The notes under the pieces were generated by a model. The model made no database searches and was not told the origin of the DNA. It saw only the letters and a list, made by a program, of their open reading frames with translations. A stretch of 64,000 bases of DNA from Sedimenticola hydrogenitrophicus (GTDB lineage: Bacteria; Pseudomonadota; Gammaproteobacteria; Chromatiales; Chromatiaceae): the NCBI RefSeq assembly GCF_029017505.1, contig NZ_JAQGEI010000010.1, positions 83,620-147,619 of the forward strand, given 5' to 3'. The position numbers and the translations under genes were made by a program. Position 1 is the first letter of the stretch; each line of letters starts with the position of its first letter. Shown here in pieces: positions 10,208 to 21,859 of the stretch.

Positions 10208-12547
10208 CTAACTTCTCTTTTTCAACGCATCCGCAAGTGCGGCCGCCATGGCACCCCCGGCGGCCGGAGCGTTCGGCTTTTGCTGCCTGGCCGGCTTCTG
10301 TTTCGGCTTGGCGGTTGTTTCACCCGAGGAGACACCGCGTCCCCGATTCCCCTGTCCACGATTAGAGCTGTCGCTGTCGCTCTGATCGGATAACCGCATG
10401 GACAGGCCGATGCGCTTTCTCACCACATCCACCTCCATCACCTTGACCTTGACCAGATCACCGGCCTTGACAACCTCGCGGGGGTCCTTGATGAATTTTT
10501 CCGCCATGGCGGAGATGTGGACCAACCCATCCTGGTGGACACCAATATCGATAAAAGCACCGAAATTGGTCACATTGGTGACCACCCCCTCCAGCACCAT
10601 ATCGGGTTTCAGGTCGGCCACTTTTTCTATGCCCTCCTGGAAACTGGCCGTTTTAAACTCGCCCCGGGGATCCCGTCCCGGCTTCTCCAACTCAGCGATG
10701 ATGTCGGTGACTGTCGGCACGCCAAACCGTTCATCGGTAAACTGCTCCGGCCGGAGCGTGCGGAGGAATGACCGGTCGCCGATCACATCCTGGATACGAC
10801 GCCCCGCCTTGCGCAGAATCTTTTCCACCACCGGGTAGGCTTCGGGATGCACCGCGGAGGCATCGAGGGGATTGTCTCCGGCATTGATGCGGAGAAAACC
10901 GGCCGCCTGTTCAAAGCTCTTATCACCCAGCCTGGGCACCTTCAGCAGCTGGCGCCGATCCACGAAGGCACCATGTTCATTTCGGTACCGGACGATATTT
11001 TCCGCCAGGGTTCTGTTTAATCCGGAAACCTGGCCGAGCAACGCGGGCGAGGCGGTATTGATATCGACGCCCACCGAGTTCACGCAATCCTCCACGATAT
11101 TATCCAGCTGCCGGGCCAGGCGTGTCTGATTGACATCGTGCTGGTATTGACCGACGCCGATCGCCTTGGGATCGATCTTCACCAGTTCCGCCAGCGGATC
11201 CTGCAGCCTTCTGGCAATCGACACGGCCCCGCGCAGGGTCACATCCAGCTCCGGCAGTTCGGCCGATGCCAACTCGGAAGCTGAATAGACCGACGCCCCG
11301 GCCTCGCTCACCATCACCTTCTGCAGCTTCAGCTCGGGATGGCGCTTGATCATGTCAACCACCAACCGGTCGGTTTCCCGTGAGGCGGTGCCATTGCCGA
11401 TGGCCGTGAGACGAACCCCGTGGCGCTTGGCAAGCACCGCCAGTGATGCGATGGAGGCGTCCCACTGATTCTTCGGGGCATGCGGATAGATGGTGGCCGT
11501 ATCCAGTACTTTTCCGGTGGCATCCACCACGGCCACCTTGACCCCTGTGCGCAGACCCGGGTCGAGCCCGAGAATCGGCAAGTTGCCTGCAGGGGCCGCC
11601 AACAGCAGGTCATGGAGATTGTGACCAAATACTTTGATGGCCTCCTCTTCCGCCGCCTCACGCAGGCGCATCTTCAGTTCCAGGTCAAGGTGGCTGAATA
11701 TCTTGACCCGCCATGCCCAGCGCACACACTCTTTCAACCAGGCATCCGCCGCACGCCCCTGATCCTCAACCCCCACCTGACGGGCGATGGTCATTTCACA
11801 GGGAGAGGTGCCCTGAAAAGCCTCATCAACAACCAGCTCCAGATTCAGCAGACTCTCGTTGCGCCCGCGAAACAGCGCCAATGCCCGATGGGACGGGATC
11901 TGGCGAATCGCTTCGGCATACTCGAAGTAATCCTTGAACTTGGCTGCCTCCTGTTCCTTGCCCTTGACCACCTGAGACTTGATGACACCCTGATTCCAGA
12001 GGTAGTCGCGCAATGTGCCGAGCAGTTCGGCATTCTCGGCAAAGCGCTCCATGAGAATCTGCCGCGCCCCCTCAAGCACCGCCTTTTCATCGGCAAAACC
12101 GGCGTCCTGATCGATATATCCTGACGCCTCCGCCTGCGGATCGAGTGTCGGATCGGCGAGCAGTTTCAGTGCCAACGGCTCGATCCCGGCCTCCCGTGCG
12201 ATCTGCGCCTTGGTCCTTCTTTTGGGTCGGTAAGGCAGGTAGAGATCCTCCAGTCGGGTTTTGGTCTCGGCGGTGACAATATCCTTTTCCAGCGCCTCGG
12301 TCAGTTTGCCCTGTTCGCGGATGCTGTTGAGCACGGTCGTACGCCGCTCCTCAAGTTCGCGCAGATAACCGAGGCGTTCTTCCAGATTCCGCAATTGCGT
12401 ATCATCCAGGCCACCGGTTTTCTCTTTCCTGTAGCGGGAGATGAATGGCACGGTTGCACCCTCATCCAGCAGCCCTACCGCAGCCATCACCTGGGGCATT
12501 GCCACACTCAACTCTTCGGCGATCTGACTAATAATTTTCTGCATCAC
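10208..12547 (-). CDS. tex: Tex family RNA-binding transcription accessory protein
   Basis: This 779-residue cytoplasmic protein matches Tex/YhgF in length and order. An N-terminal helical Tex_N domain is followed by a YqgF-like RNase H fold starting near residue 325 ([16 protein letters not shown]). Two helix-hairpin-helix segments lie around residues 480-560 ([18 protein letters not shown]). An S1 RNA-binding domain spans about residues 645-715 ([19 protein letters not shown]), and the tail is rich in Lys, Pro and Gln. Tex is known to bind nucleic acids and affect transcription and stress tolerance. Its exact reaction is uncertain. It is a single gene here. Confidence 0.95.
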   Translation of the reverse strand: MMQKIISQIAEELSVAMPQVMAAVGLLDEGATVPFISRYRKEKTGGLDDTQLRNLEERLGYLRELEERRTTVLNSIREQGKLTEALEKDIVTAETKTRLEDLYLPYRPKRRTKAQIAREAGIEPLALKLLADPTLDPQAEASGYIDQDAGFADEKAVLEGARQILMERFAENAELLGTLRDYLWNQGVIKSQVVKGKEQEAAKFKDYFEYAEAIRQIPSHRALALFRGRNESLLNLELVVDEAFQGTSPCEMTIARQVGVEDQGRAADAWLKECVRWAWRVKIFSHLDLELKMRLREAAEEEAIKVFGHNLHDLLLAAPAGNLPILGLDPGLRTGVKVAVVDATGKVLDTATIYPHAPKNQWDASIASLAVLAKRHGVRLTAIGNGTASRETDRLVVDMIKRHPELKLQKVMVSEAGASVYSASELASAELPELDVTLRGAVSIARRLQDPLAELVKIDPKAIGVGQYQHDVNQTRLARQLDNIVEDCVNSVGVDINTASPALLGQVSGLNRTLAENIVRYRNEHGAFVDRRQLLKVPRLGDKSFEQAAGFLRINAGDNPLDASAVHPEAYPVVEKILRKAGRRIQDVIGDRSFLRTLRPEQFTDERFGVPTVTDIIAELEKPGRDPRGEFKTASFQEGIEKVADLKPDMVLEGVVTNVTNFGAFIDIGVHQDGLVHISAMAEKFIKDPREVVKAGDLVKVKVMEVDVVRKRIGLSMRLSDQSDSDSSNRGQGNRGRGVSSGETTAKPKQKPARQQKPNAPAAGGAMAAALADALKKRS

Positions 12548-12874
12548 AACTTATGATCTCGGTTATATGCTGTCGCCAGGCAGGCGTAGAAAGCCGCTCC
12601 GGCCAGTCATGGTTTTCGCGGCCCGTAGGGGCAGGCCCCTGTGCCTGCCCTTTCTCCGGGCAACCACGGGGGGGTTGCCCCTACGGCCATCCCTGGCCTC
12701 CACGGCATAAGTCCATCCCTGGACAAAACAGAGCCGGGCCAACAGGCTCGGCTCAATACAGTATTCGATAATGTCGATGAATCGCTAATTGCTCATCCCT
12801 GAAGCCTGTCGGGCTTTGCCTCGCCACGACCGGTCATGCCCGACAGGTGCCTGAATAAAAGCAGCCGGCGGGAT
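12548..12874. repeat. Gap with two palindromic GC-rich repeat units
   Basis: Upstream of tex, CCGTAGGGGCAGGCCCC (from about 12623) is mirrored by GGGGTTGCCCCTACGG (to about 12686), a palindrome with nested hairpins. A second, smaller palindrome begins with CCTGTCGGGC near 12807 and ends with GCCCGACAGG near 12847. Neither contains a credible gene. The tex promoter should lie within the first 150 bases, but I see no clear boxes. Confidence 0.5.
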
Positions 12875-13063
12875 TCAGACGCTGCAGCTATCCGCATAAA
12901 CGGACATGATGGATTTGAGTTCGTCCAGCACCGCTTGTTGCGCCTCCGGCCTGAGGTGCGACAGTTCCGGCAAGGCCTGACCCTGCTCCAACAACTGGAT
13001 TTTACGCCGTACCTCCTGGCACCCTGTTCTACAAATTGCCTCTATACAGGCATCGATAGTCAT
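12875..13063 (-). CDS. Conserved hypothetical small protein
   Basis: The downstream part of this frame reads like a compact helical protein of 62 residues. It has cysteines at ACIEAICRTGC and near the end (ADSC), and ends with LDELKSIMSVYADSCSV. Similar short proteins of about 60-65 residues with ...LDELKAIMxVY... endings are, as I recall, common in sulfur-oxidising gammaproteobacteria. I chose the ATG at 13063; the ATG at 13072 is an alternative. The frame stays open to 13192, but that upstream part lacks protein-like composition. There is no strong ribosome binding site, so the start is uncertain. No function can be assigned. Confidence 0.6.
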   Translation of the reverse strand: MTIDACIEAICRTGCQEVRRKIQLLEQGQALPELSHLRPEAQQAVLDELKSIMSVYADSCSV

Positions 13064-13223
13064 GTTCCGCATGGCGTCGTTAGCGTTTAAAAATACTGCA
13101 GCAATTATATAGGAGATTATTCGGCCCCTGCCAGGACTCTCTCCGGCCTGCATCTGACCGGCGTGAATCTCGCTGAGCCGCAAATCACGCAAAGACTATG
13201 GAAATCATGGGCTCTACCCGGGA

Positions 13224-13462
13224 TGGCACTTACTTAAGCCAAGAACCACCGTCATTCCATCCTTAGGTCCGTAACCGGTGCGTCCCTGCACCACTTCTCC
13301 GGCGCAGGCCGGACAAAAGCGCGAAGCGCGTTGAACGACTGAAAGTCGGCCCGAAGGGTGAGCGAAGCGAATAATCCAGGAATACCGCCACCATTAAGCA
13401 GTCTGGATCCCGGCCTGCGCCGGGATGACGAAAATCCTGCAATTCGCCGTAAGTAAGTGCCA
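13224..13462. repeat. MITE-like element family A, copy 1 (239 bp)
   Basis: TGGCACTTACTTAAG (13224-13238) is mirrored by TAAGTAAGTGCCA (13450-13462). Inside lies a stretch of about 120 bases from GTCATTCCATCCTTAGG (13251) to GCGAAGCGAAT, which recurs almost unchanged in the element at 48321-48600. It has no transposase and only spurious reading frames, so it is best read as a non-autonomous mobile element. The target-site duplication is not obvious by eye. Confidence 0.8.
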
Positions 13463-13521
13463 TTCGGTGCTGCCCGGCTTTGCTCCTTTATCCCCGACCC
13501 CTGACCCGGCACAAAATAGTG

Positions 13522-13567
13522 GTTCTCTTTTTGTTCTATCGATGCTAGGATAGAACCACTAGAGAAC
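13522..13567 (+). promoter_or_regulatory. Double LexA operator and promoter
   Basis: Two GTTC-N7-GTTC boxes face each other: GTTC-TCTTTTT-GTTC at 13522-13536 on the plus strand, and GAAC-CACTAGA-GAAC at 13553-13567, the same box on the minus strand. Between them, TAGGAT (13546-13551) sits at the position of the lexA TATAAT box relative to the second operator. The segment from 13533 to 13567 lines up base for base in spacing with the lexA promoter. This predicts strong LexA repression of the gene starting at 13647. A 7-codon frame beginning with ATGTGCGACC lies in between at about 13581-13604. Confidence 0.8.
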
Positions 13568-13646
13568 AAGGACTGTCCTGATGTGCGACCGTCGCAGGGA
13601 GTGAACGTCGCAATTGCCCCCACAGTTGACCTATCAGGTGAGCACA

Positions 13647-13817
13647 ATGAGCTATAAAAACGGCTATATCATGCAGGATCAGGTTCGCAATCAGATACCC
13701 AGTTTGATGGCATGCAATCTGAGCAGGAAACCTTCCCGATCGGAATCGCGGTTGCACCTGGTTTCGGTTGCGGTGGTCACCTCGGTCTATTTCCTGGCCA
13801 TGGCGATATCCGTCTAG
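13647..13817 (+). CDS. SOS-box-controlled small membrane protein, unknown
   Basis: ATG at 13647 with AGGTGA 5 bases upstream opens a 56-residue frame. The first 35 residues are polar and basic (NLSRKPSRSESR). They are followed by a single hydrophobic segment, HLVSVAVVTSVYFLAMAISV, that runs to the C-terminus, giving a likely tail-anchored inner-membrane protein. A longer start at 13614 is possible but lacks a good ribosome binding site. The double LexA operator 80 bases upstream suggests DNA-damage induction. SOS-induced small membrane proteins such as SidA of Caulobacter block cell division; a similar role here is only a guess. I recognise no family. Confidence 0.65.
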   Translation: MSYKNGYIMQDQVRNQIPSLMACNLSRKPSRSESRLHLVSVAVVTSVYFLAMAISV

Positions 13818-14414
13818 GATGTCTGCCGGGTGTGACCGATCGTAGCGAGGGAACGCCGGTTCGTTCCGCTCATGCCTCTGCTTCACCCCTTCGGGATTGC
13901 ACGCCAATCGCTCCCCGCGATTGAATGAGCCATACTTTTCGAGGTGCGCAGTGGTGCGGGAGGCGTGGTACAGGGATGTACCGATAACGGAGCCGAGGAT
14001 GCAATGCACCGTTTGCGGAGCCAGGAGTGAACCACGGATGGACACCGATATACACGGATTTTTGGTTAAGGAAGCATCCCAACTGGCGGACGGTGGTACG
14101 GCGGGGCTCAGGAACACGCATTGCGTGACCTATCCCATCAGTGTCCATCTGTGTGTATCCGTGGTTTAGCGCCGTCACACTATATAAGCCTTGCCGTAAC
14201 GCCGACGAAAAGACCAGCCGGATGGGGAGTATTTGTTGACGGGCCCTCAGCAGAGCAAGCTGCCGACGAGCAAGCGGGTCGCCTGGAAAAAGGACCGCGG
14301 AATGCTGCCTCGGGACGCCAGCATTATTTAATGCTGGAAGCCACGCTTCCAGATTAAATAATCCGGCAGATTAAACAATCCGCCAGATCATAAAATTCAG
14401 GATGTCATGGTTGA
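13818..14414. repeat. Repeat-rich gap with inverted ACCACGGAT repeats
   Basis: About 600 bases lack a credible gene. ACCACGGATGGACACCGATA (from 14031) is mirrored by a block starting GTGTCCATCTGTGTG and ending ATCCGTGGT (to 14166). The same type of repeat occurs at 56874-56950. A 45-base unit around GTGGTACAGGGATGTACCG (about 13962-14006) resembles units at 33105-33150 and 48513-48557. Near the end, CCAGCATTATTTAATGCTGG (14319-14338) forms a hairpin that may help end the ihfB transcript. Confidence 0.6.
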
Positions 14415-14723
14415 TCAGCCGGTTATTTTGGATCCGCCGGCGGCACTTTCATTCACCCGCTCACGCAGCTCCTTACCCGGTTTGAAATGTGGAACGTACT
14501 TTCCGGCCAGCGCCACCGATGCACCGGTCTTTGGATTGCGTCCCTGTCTCGGTGGGCGAAAGTGAAGCGAGAAACTCCCAAACCCCCGAATCTCAATGCG
14601 TTCCCCAGAGGCCAGGGTCTGACTCATCTGTTCCAACATGCATTTGATAGCCAACTCCACGTCACGGTAGGCAAGGTGGCTTTGTTCTTTTGCGATGACG
14701 TCAATCAATTCAGATTTTGTCAT
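14415..14723 (-). CDS. ihfB: Integration host factor subunit beta
   Basis: This DNA-bending protein of the HU/IHF family (102 residues) pairs with IHF-alpha to shape promoters, origins and recombination sites. The signature [20 protein letters not shown] spans about residues 47-66 and includes the proline that wedges into DNA. The N-terminal helices (KSELIDVIA) are typical. It follows rpsA, as is usual in gammaproteobacteria. The C-terminal extension after ELRERVN is slightly longer than in E. coli. IHF would be expected to assist the sigma-54 flagellar promoters elsewhere in this window. Confidence 0.96.
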   Translation of the reverse strand: MTKSELIDVIAKEQSHLAYRDVELAIKCMLEQMSQTLASGERIEIRGFGSFSLHFRPPRQGRNPKTGASVALAGKYVPHFKPGKELRERVNESAAGGSKITG

Positions 14724-14746
14724 TCTTTTTGAATCCCCTTGATGAG

Positions 14747-14772
14747 GCCGGAACCCGTTACCGGGTTCCGGC
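14747..14772 (-). other. Perfect stem-loop between rpsA and ihfB
   Basis: GCCGGAACCCG pairs with CGGGTTCCGGC around a very short loop. It lies between the rpsA stop and the ihfB start, and no T-run follows it in the minus direction. It is therefore more likely a processing or mRNA-stabilising hairpin than a terminator. Confidence 0.6.
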
Positions 14773-14802
14773 TACCAGATCAACTGCGTTTACCGCAACG
14801 GA

Positions 14803-16479
14803 TCACTTCTTGGATGCTTCGTCCATCTGTGCCTTCAGCATATCGCCAAGGGTGGCGGTACCTGTCGGAGCACTGGAATAGGACTTGATCGCCGCCTGCT
14901 CTTCAGCAAAGTCCTTTGCCTTGATAGAGAGCGTAATGGTGCGGTTCTTGCGGTCCACACCCAGGAAGCGAGCCTCGACTTCATCCCCTTCCTTCAGTTC
15001 GGCACGTGCATCTTCAACACGATCCCTGGAGATCTCCGAGCCACGGATGTAGCCCTCGATCCCCTCGGCCAGGGTAATGACCGCACCGCGCTTGTCCACT
15101 TCCTTCACTACACCCTTGACGATATCGCCTTTGGCATTATTTGCCAGGTATGCGGAGAAGGGATCTTTGTCGAGCTGTTTAATGCCCAGGGAGATGCGCT
15201 CACGTTCCGGATCAACCGAGAGGACAACCGTCTCGAGTTCCTGACCCTTCTTGTAATCACGCACACCCTCTTCACCAGCCTCATCCCAGGAGATATCCGA
15301 CAGGTGAACCAGGCCATCGATACCGCCGTCCAGTCCGATAAACACACCGAAGTCGGTGATCGACTTGATCTTGCCGGTGACGTGATCGCCCTTCTTGTGG
15401 GTCTCGGCAAACTCTTCCCAGGGGTTGTTCTTGCACTGCTTCATGCCCAGGGAGATACGCCGACGCTCCTCGTCGATATCAAGCACCATGACCTCGACTT
15501 CATCACCCAGTTGAACCAGTTTGGAAGGATGAATGTTCTTGTTGGTCCAATCCATCTCGGAGACGTGAACCAGGCCTTCGACACCCTCTTCGATCTCGAC
15601 AAAGCAGCCGTAGTCGGCCAGGTTGGTCACCTTGCCGAAGAGACGGGTGTTCTCGGGATAACGACGCGCCAGATTGGTCCAGGGATCGTCGCCCATCTGC
15701 TTCAGGCCGAGCGAAACACGCTGCTTGTCACGGTCGAATTTGAGAACCTTGACGGCAATCTCTTCACCGATCTCAACCACCTCGGAGGGATGCTTGACGC
15801 GCTTCCAGGCCATATCGGTAATGTGCAGCAGACCATCGATGCCGCCGAGATCGACGAAGGCACCATAGTCGGTGAGGTTCTTGACAATACCCTTGATCTC
15901 GATGCCTTCCTGCAGACTTTCCAGCAGCGCTTCACGCTCGGCACTGTATTCGGTCTCGACCACCGCACGCCGTGAAACCACGACATTGTTACGCCGCTGA
16001 TCCAGCTTGATCACCTTGAATTCGAGATCCTTGCCTTCAAGGTAGGTGGTATCCCGAACAGGACGGACGTCCACCAGTGAACCGGGCAGGAAGGCACGAA
16101 TCTCGCCGAGTTCGACGGTGAATCCGCCCTTAACCTTGCCATTGATACGGCCGGTGACATTCTCTTCCGCCTCGAACGCTGTTTCGAGGACCTTCCAGGC
16201 GTGATGGCGTTTGGCCTTTTCACGGGAAAGACGGGTCGCACCGAATCCATCTTCTACCGCGTCGAGAGCTACCTCGACCTGGTCACCCACGGAGACTTCG
16301 AGTTCTCCGTTCAGGTTCAGGAATTGACTCCTGGGTATAACGCCTTCAGATTTCAGTCCGGCATTGACTATCACGGCGTCATTGGTGATCTCCAGGACGG
16401 TACCAACGATGATGGCACCGGTGCGCAGCTGAGTTTGCGCGACGCTCTCTTCAAAAAGTTCAGCAAAGCTTTCGGTCAT
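14803..16479 (-). CDS. rpsA: 30S ribosomal protein S1
   Basis: The 558-residue protein has six S1 RNA-binding repeats. They are clearest as [21 protein letters not shown] (third), [20 protein letters not shown] (fourth) and [19 protein letters not shown] (fifth). It helps mRNAs bind to the 30S subunit. The first two, degenerate repeats that bind the ribosome are also present. Length and repeat number match E. coli S1. It lies between cmk and ihfB, a standard order. A small terminator-like hairpin precedes it, so it probably has its own promoter in the 100 bases upstream. Confidence 0.98.
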   Translation of the reverse strand: MTESFAELFEESVAQTQLRTGAIIVGTVLEITNDAVIVNAGLKSEGVIPRSQFLNLNGELEVSVGDQVEVALDAVEDGFGATRLSREKAKRHHAWKVLETAFEAEENVTGRINGKVKGGFTVELGEIRAFLPGSLVDVRPVRDTTYLEGKDLEFKVIKLDQRRNNVVVSRRAVVETEYSAEREALLESLQEGIEIKGIVKNLTDYGAFVDLGGIDGLLHITDMAWKRVKHPSEVVEIGEEIAVKVLKFDRDKQRVSLGLKQMGDDPWTNLARRYPENTRLFGKVTNLADYGCFVEIEEGVEGLVHVSEMDWTNKNIHPSKLVQLGDEVEVMVLDIDEERRRISLGMKQCKNNPWEEFAETHKKGDHVTGKIKSITDFGVFIGLDGGIDGLVHLSDISWDEAGEEGVRDYKKGQELETVVLSVDPERERISLGIKQLDKDPFSAYLANNAKGDIVKGVVKEVDKRGAVITLAEGIEGYIRGSEISRDRVEDARAELKEGDEVEARFLGVDRKNRTITLSIKAKDFAEEQAAIKSYSSAPTGTATLGDMLKAQMDEASKK

Positions 16480-16551
16480 GGGTTAATAATCCTAATCGGC
16501 GAACCGATTAAATATCGACCTGAATTCATCACGGTCGACGTGGGTTGATGT

Positions 16552-16578
16552 TAAAAAAAACAGCCCTTTAACGGGCCA
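16552..16578 (-). terminator. Short terminator-like hairpin after cmk
   Basis: Read on the minus strand, GCCCGTTAAAGGGC is followed closely by eight T residues. The stem is only 4-5 bp, so this is probably a partial terminator between cmk and rpsA. Confidence 0.55.
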
Positions 16579-16582
16579 CCAG

Positions 16583-17248
16583 TTACTCGAGCTCCGGCAG
16601 GGTTTGATAGACCCTTGCCAGCACCCGTTCCAGCACCTCATCGATGGAGAGTGCCGTTGAGTCCACGATCAACGCCCCGTCAGGGGCCTTCAGTGGCGCT
16701 ACACTGCGGTTCCGGTCCCGGTCATCCCGTTCGCGAATCTCCGCAATCAGACTCGTTAGGTTAGCACTTAAACCCTTCTCTATCAACTGCTTATATCGAC
16801 GTTGCGCACGTTCCTCCGCGCTGGCATCGAGAAATATCTTCACCTCCGCCGCGGGAAAAACCACGCTGCCCATATCCCTGCCATCGGCCACCAGTCCCGG
16901 CTCGACGGCGCAAGCCCGCTGCCAGGTCAGCAGCGTCTCGCGTACTTCGGGTAACGCGGCGACCTTGGAGGCGGCATTGCCCGCCTGTTCGGTACGAATC
17001 GCCAGGCTGACATCCTCGCCATCGAGCAGGACACGCCCATCGCGGAACTCGATATCCATTTTGAGTGCCATCCGCGCCAATTGTTTCACATCATCGAAGG
17101 CAATTCCGGCCCGCTCCGCCGCGTATCCCAGCAACCGGTAGAGTGCCCCGCTGTCGAGACAACGCCAGCCCAGGATCTCGGCGAGCCGGCTGGCAATGGT
17201 CCCCTTGCCGGAGCCGCTGGGTCCGTCGATGGTGATAACAGGTGCCAT
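16583..17248 (-). CDS. cmk: Cytidylate kinase
   Basis: This enzyme phosphorylates CMP and dCMP with ATP. The 221-residue protein begins with the P-loop segment ITIDGPSGSGKGT (residues 5-17). It has LVADGRDMGSVVFP in the nucleoside-binding region and RDDRDRNR near the lid. Its ATG abuts the aroA stop (TGAATG), and the ribosome binding site GGAGAA lies inside the end of aroA, so the two genes are coupled. The order aroA-cmk-rpsA-ihfB is conserved across gammaproteobacteria. Confidence 0.97.
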   Translation of the reverse strand: MAPVITIDGPSGSGKGTIASRLAEILGWRCLDSGALYRLLGYAAERAGIAFDDVKQLARMALKMDIEFRDGRVLLDGEDVSLAIRTEQAGNAASKVAALPEVRETLLTWQRACAVEPGLVADGRDMGSVVFPAAEVKIFLDASAEERAQRRYKQLIEKGLSANLTSLIAEIRERDDRDRNRSVAPLKAPDGALIVDSTALSIDEVLERVLARVYQTLPELE

Positions 17249-18574
17249 TCAGTTCTCCTTTTCGCCTTCTATGGCCAGACCGGCGGCGGCGGCCAGTCTG
17301 ACGAATCCCGGGAATGAGGTGTTCACGTTACTGCAGTCATCGATCAGAATCTCACCCTCGGCACGCAGCGCGGCCATAGCAAAGGCCATGGCGATCCGGT
17401 GATCACCATGACTGCCGACCCGGCCGCCGTGGATCTGCCCGCCCTGGATCACGATCCCATCCGGGGTGGGCGTTGCACGTACCCCCAGCGCGGTCAGGCC
17501 ATCGGCCATCACCTGGATCCGGTCGCTCTCCTTGACCCGAAGCTCTTCCGCACCGGTCAGCACGGTCTCGCCCTCGGCACAGGCGGCGGCGACAAACAGC
17601 GCCGGAAATTCGTCAATCGCCAGCGGTACCTGATCCACCGGTATCCTGATGCCGCGCAGACCGGCCGAGCGTACCCGCAGGTCCGCCACCGGCTCCCCTC
17701 CCACATCCCGCCGGTTGAGGATCTCGATATCCGCGCCCATCAGGCGCAGGATATTGATCACCCCGTCCCGGGTCGGATTGATCCCCACGTGTTGCAGCAG
17801 GATATCCGAGCCGCGCGCGATACTGGCGCCGACCAGAAAGAAGGCCGCCGAGGAGATATCCGCCGGTATGTCGATGTCGCAGGCGGTCAGTGTTCCGCCA
17901 CCTTCAAGGGAGACACTGGCCCCGGTGCGCTCGACCGGGTAGCCGAAACCGCTGAGCATGCGCTCGGTGTGATCCCGGGTGGGGGCCGGTTCGGTGATCC
18001 GGGTGGTCCCTTCGGCATAGAGCCCGGCCAGCAGCAGGCAGGATTTGATCTGGGCACTGGCCACCGGCAGCGGGTAGTCGATCGCCTTCAGGCTTTCGAC
18101 CGGATGGATCCGCAGTGGTGCAGTACCCAGTTCGGTGGTCTCCACCCGCGCGCCCATGCGCTGCAGGGGGTCGGTCACCCGACGCATGGGCCGTCCGGAG
18201 AGGGAGCTGTCGCCGATCAAGGTCAGTTCCAGTCCCTGGCCGGCCAGCAGCCCGACCAACAGGCGCATGGAGGTGCCGGAGTTTCCCAGCTCTAGCGGGC
18301 CCGTCGGGGTCTTCAGTCCGTGCATACCCACCCCCTGGATGGTGACCGCCCCGTCCTCCGGGCCGCTGATATCCACCCCCAGGGCACGAAACGCCCGCAG
18401 GGTGGCCAGGCTGTCCTCACCCTCCAGAAAGCCGCTGATGCGGGTCGTTCCCTCGGCGAGCGAGCCGAGCATGATGGAACGGTGCGAGATCGATTTATCG
18501 CCCGGAACGCGCAGGGTGCCGCTCAAGCAGCCCCCCGGACGGACATGAAAAACCAGATTTTCGGCTGAACTCAA
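17249..18574 (-). CDS. aroA: 3-phosphoshikimate 1-carboxyvinyltransferase (EPSP synthase)
   Basis: This shikimate-pathway enzyme joins phosphoenolpyruvate to shikimate 3-phosphate. The protein shows VPGDKSISHRS near the N-terminus, LGNSGTSMRLLVGLLAGQ, and SHGDHRIAMAFAMAALRA at the C-terminal active site. I placed the start at TTG 18574 because GGAG lies 6 bases upstream and because the usual N-terminus begins shortly before VFHVRPGG. The frame stays open to 18667, but the extra 31 residues look unlike the family. This gives 441 residues, normal for the family. serC, pheA and hisC, often upstream in relatives, are missing here. Confidence 0.95.
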   Translation of the reverse strand: MSSAENLVFHVRPGGCLSGTLRVPGDKSISHRSIMLGSLAEGTTRISGFLEGEDSLATLRAFRALGVDISGPEDGAVTIQGVGMHGLKTPTGPLELGNSGTSMRLLVGLLAGQGLELTLIGDSSLSGRPMRRVTDPLQRMGARVETTELGTAPLRIHPVESLKAIDYPLPVASAQIKSCLLLAGLYAEGTTRITEPAPTRDHTERMLSGFGYPVERTGASVSLEGGGTLTACDIDIPADISSAAFFLVGASIARGSDILLQHVGINPTRDGVINILRLMGADIEILNRRDVGGEPVADLRVRSAGLRGIRIPVDQVPLAIDEFPALFVAAACAEGETVLTGAEELRVKESDRIQVMADGLTALGVRATPTPDGIVIQGGQIHGGRVGSHGDHRIAMAFAMAALRAEGEILIDDCSNVNTSFPGFVRLAAAAGLAIEGEKEN

Positions 18575-18914
18575 CGGAGTCTCCAGTATAGCGACAAGGG
18601 AGGAAAAGGGCGCACAGCTTAGCCCCAAACGGGCCGCAAGTAAACACCAAACAACAATAAGAAACAATGGGTTAGTGCATTAAAACAGGATGGCGTCATC
18701 TAACTTCGGGTGGGGCGAGGATCTGCCTGCTTACTTGTCGGGACGCCGTAAACCCATCCCTGGGGGCTTGCCGCGGCCATCCATGGCCGCGGACACCCGT
18801 CAAGCAAACAGTCAGATCCACTTTCGCAAGCAGTTGCGTATTTAACTGACGTGGCCAGGCATTAAGATACGGGACAGGTAATGTCGTCGAACGCCAATCG
18901 CGGCGAGCACCGCC
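18575..18914. other. Intergenic gap, no clear feature
   Basis: About 340 bases lie between the aroA start and the ligA stop. The part next to aroA is AT-richer and should hold its promoter. A short palindrome, GCGGCCATCCATGGCCGC, lies near 18773-18790. No gene or RNA is supported. Confidence 0.4.
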
Positions 18915-21757
<2,843 letters not shown>

Positions 21758-21859
21758 TCGTTTACAGATTCACTGGAGTTGTGTTGTGCGATTGATAGTA
21801 CAGCGCCCCTGGCGTTTTTTGTACGCTTTTCGTCAATTCAGCAAGGCCCACGGGCGTGC

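Noticed and set aside
13252..13647. Minus-strand frame that shares its peptide with one at 48366-48560
   Set aside because: The shared peptide results from the family A element present at both places, not from a gene.
13869..14357. Several short frames in the repeat region
   Set aside because: All overlap inverted repeats, lack ribosome sites and have no protein-like composition.
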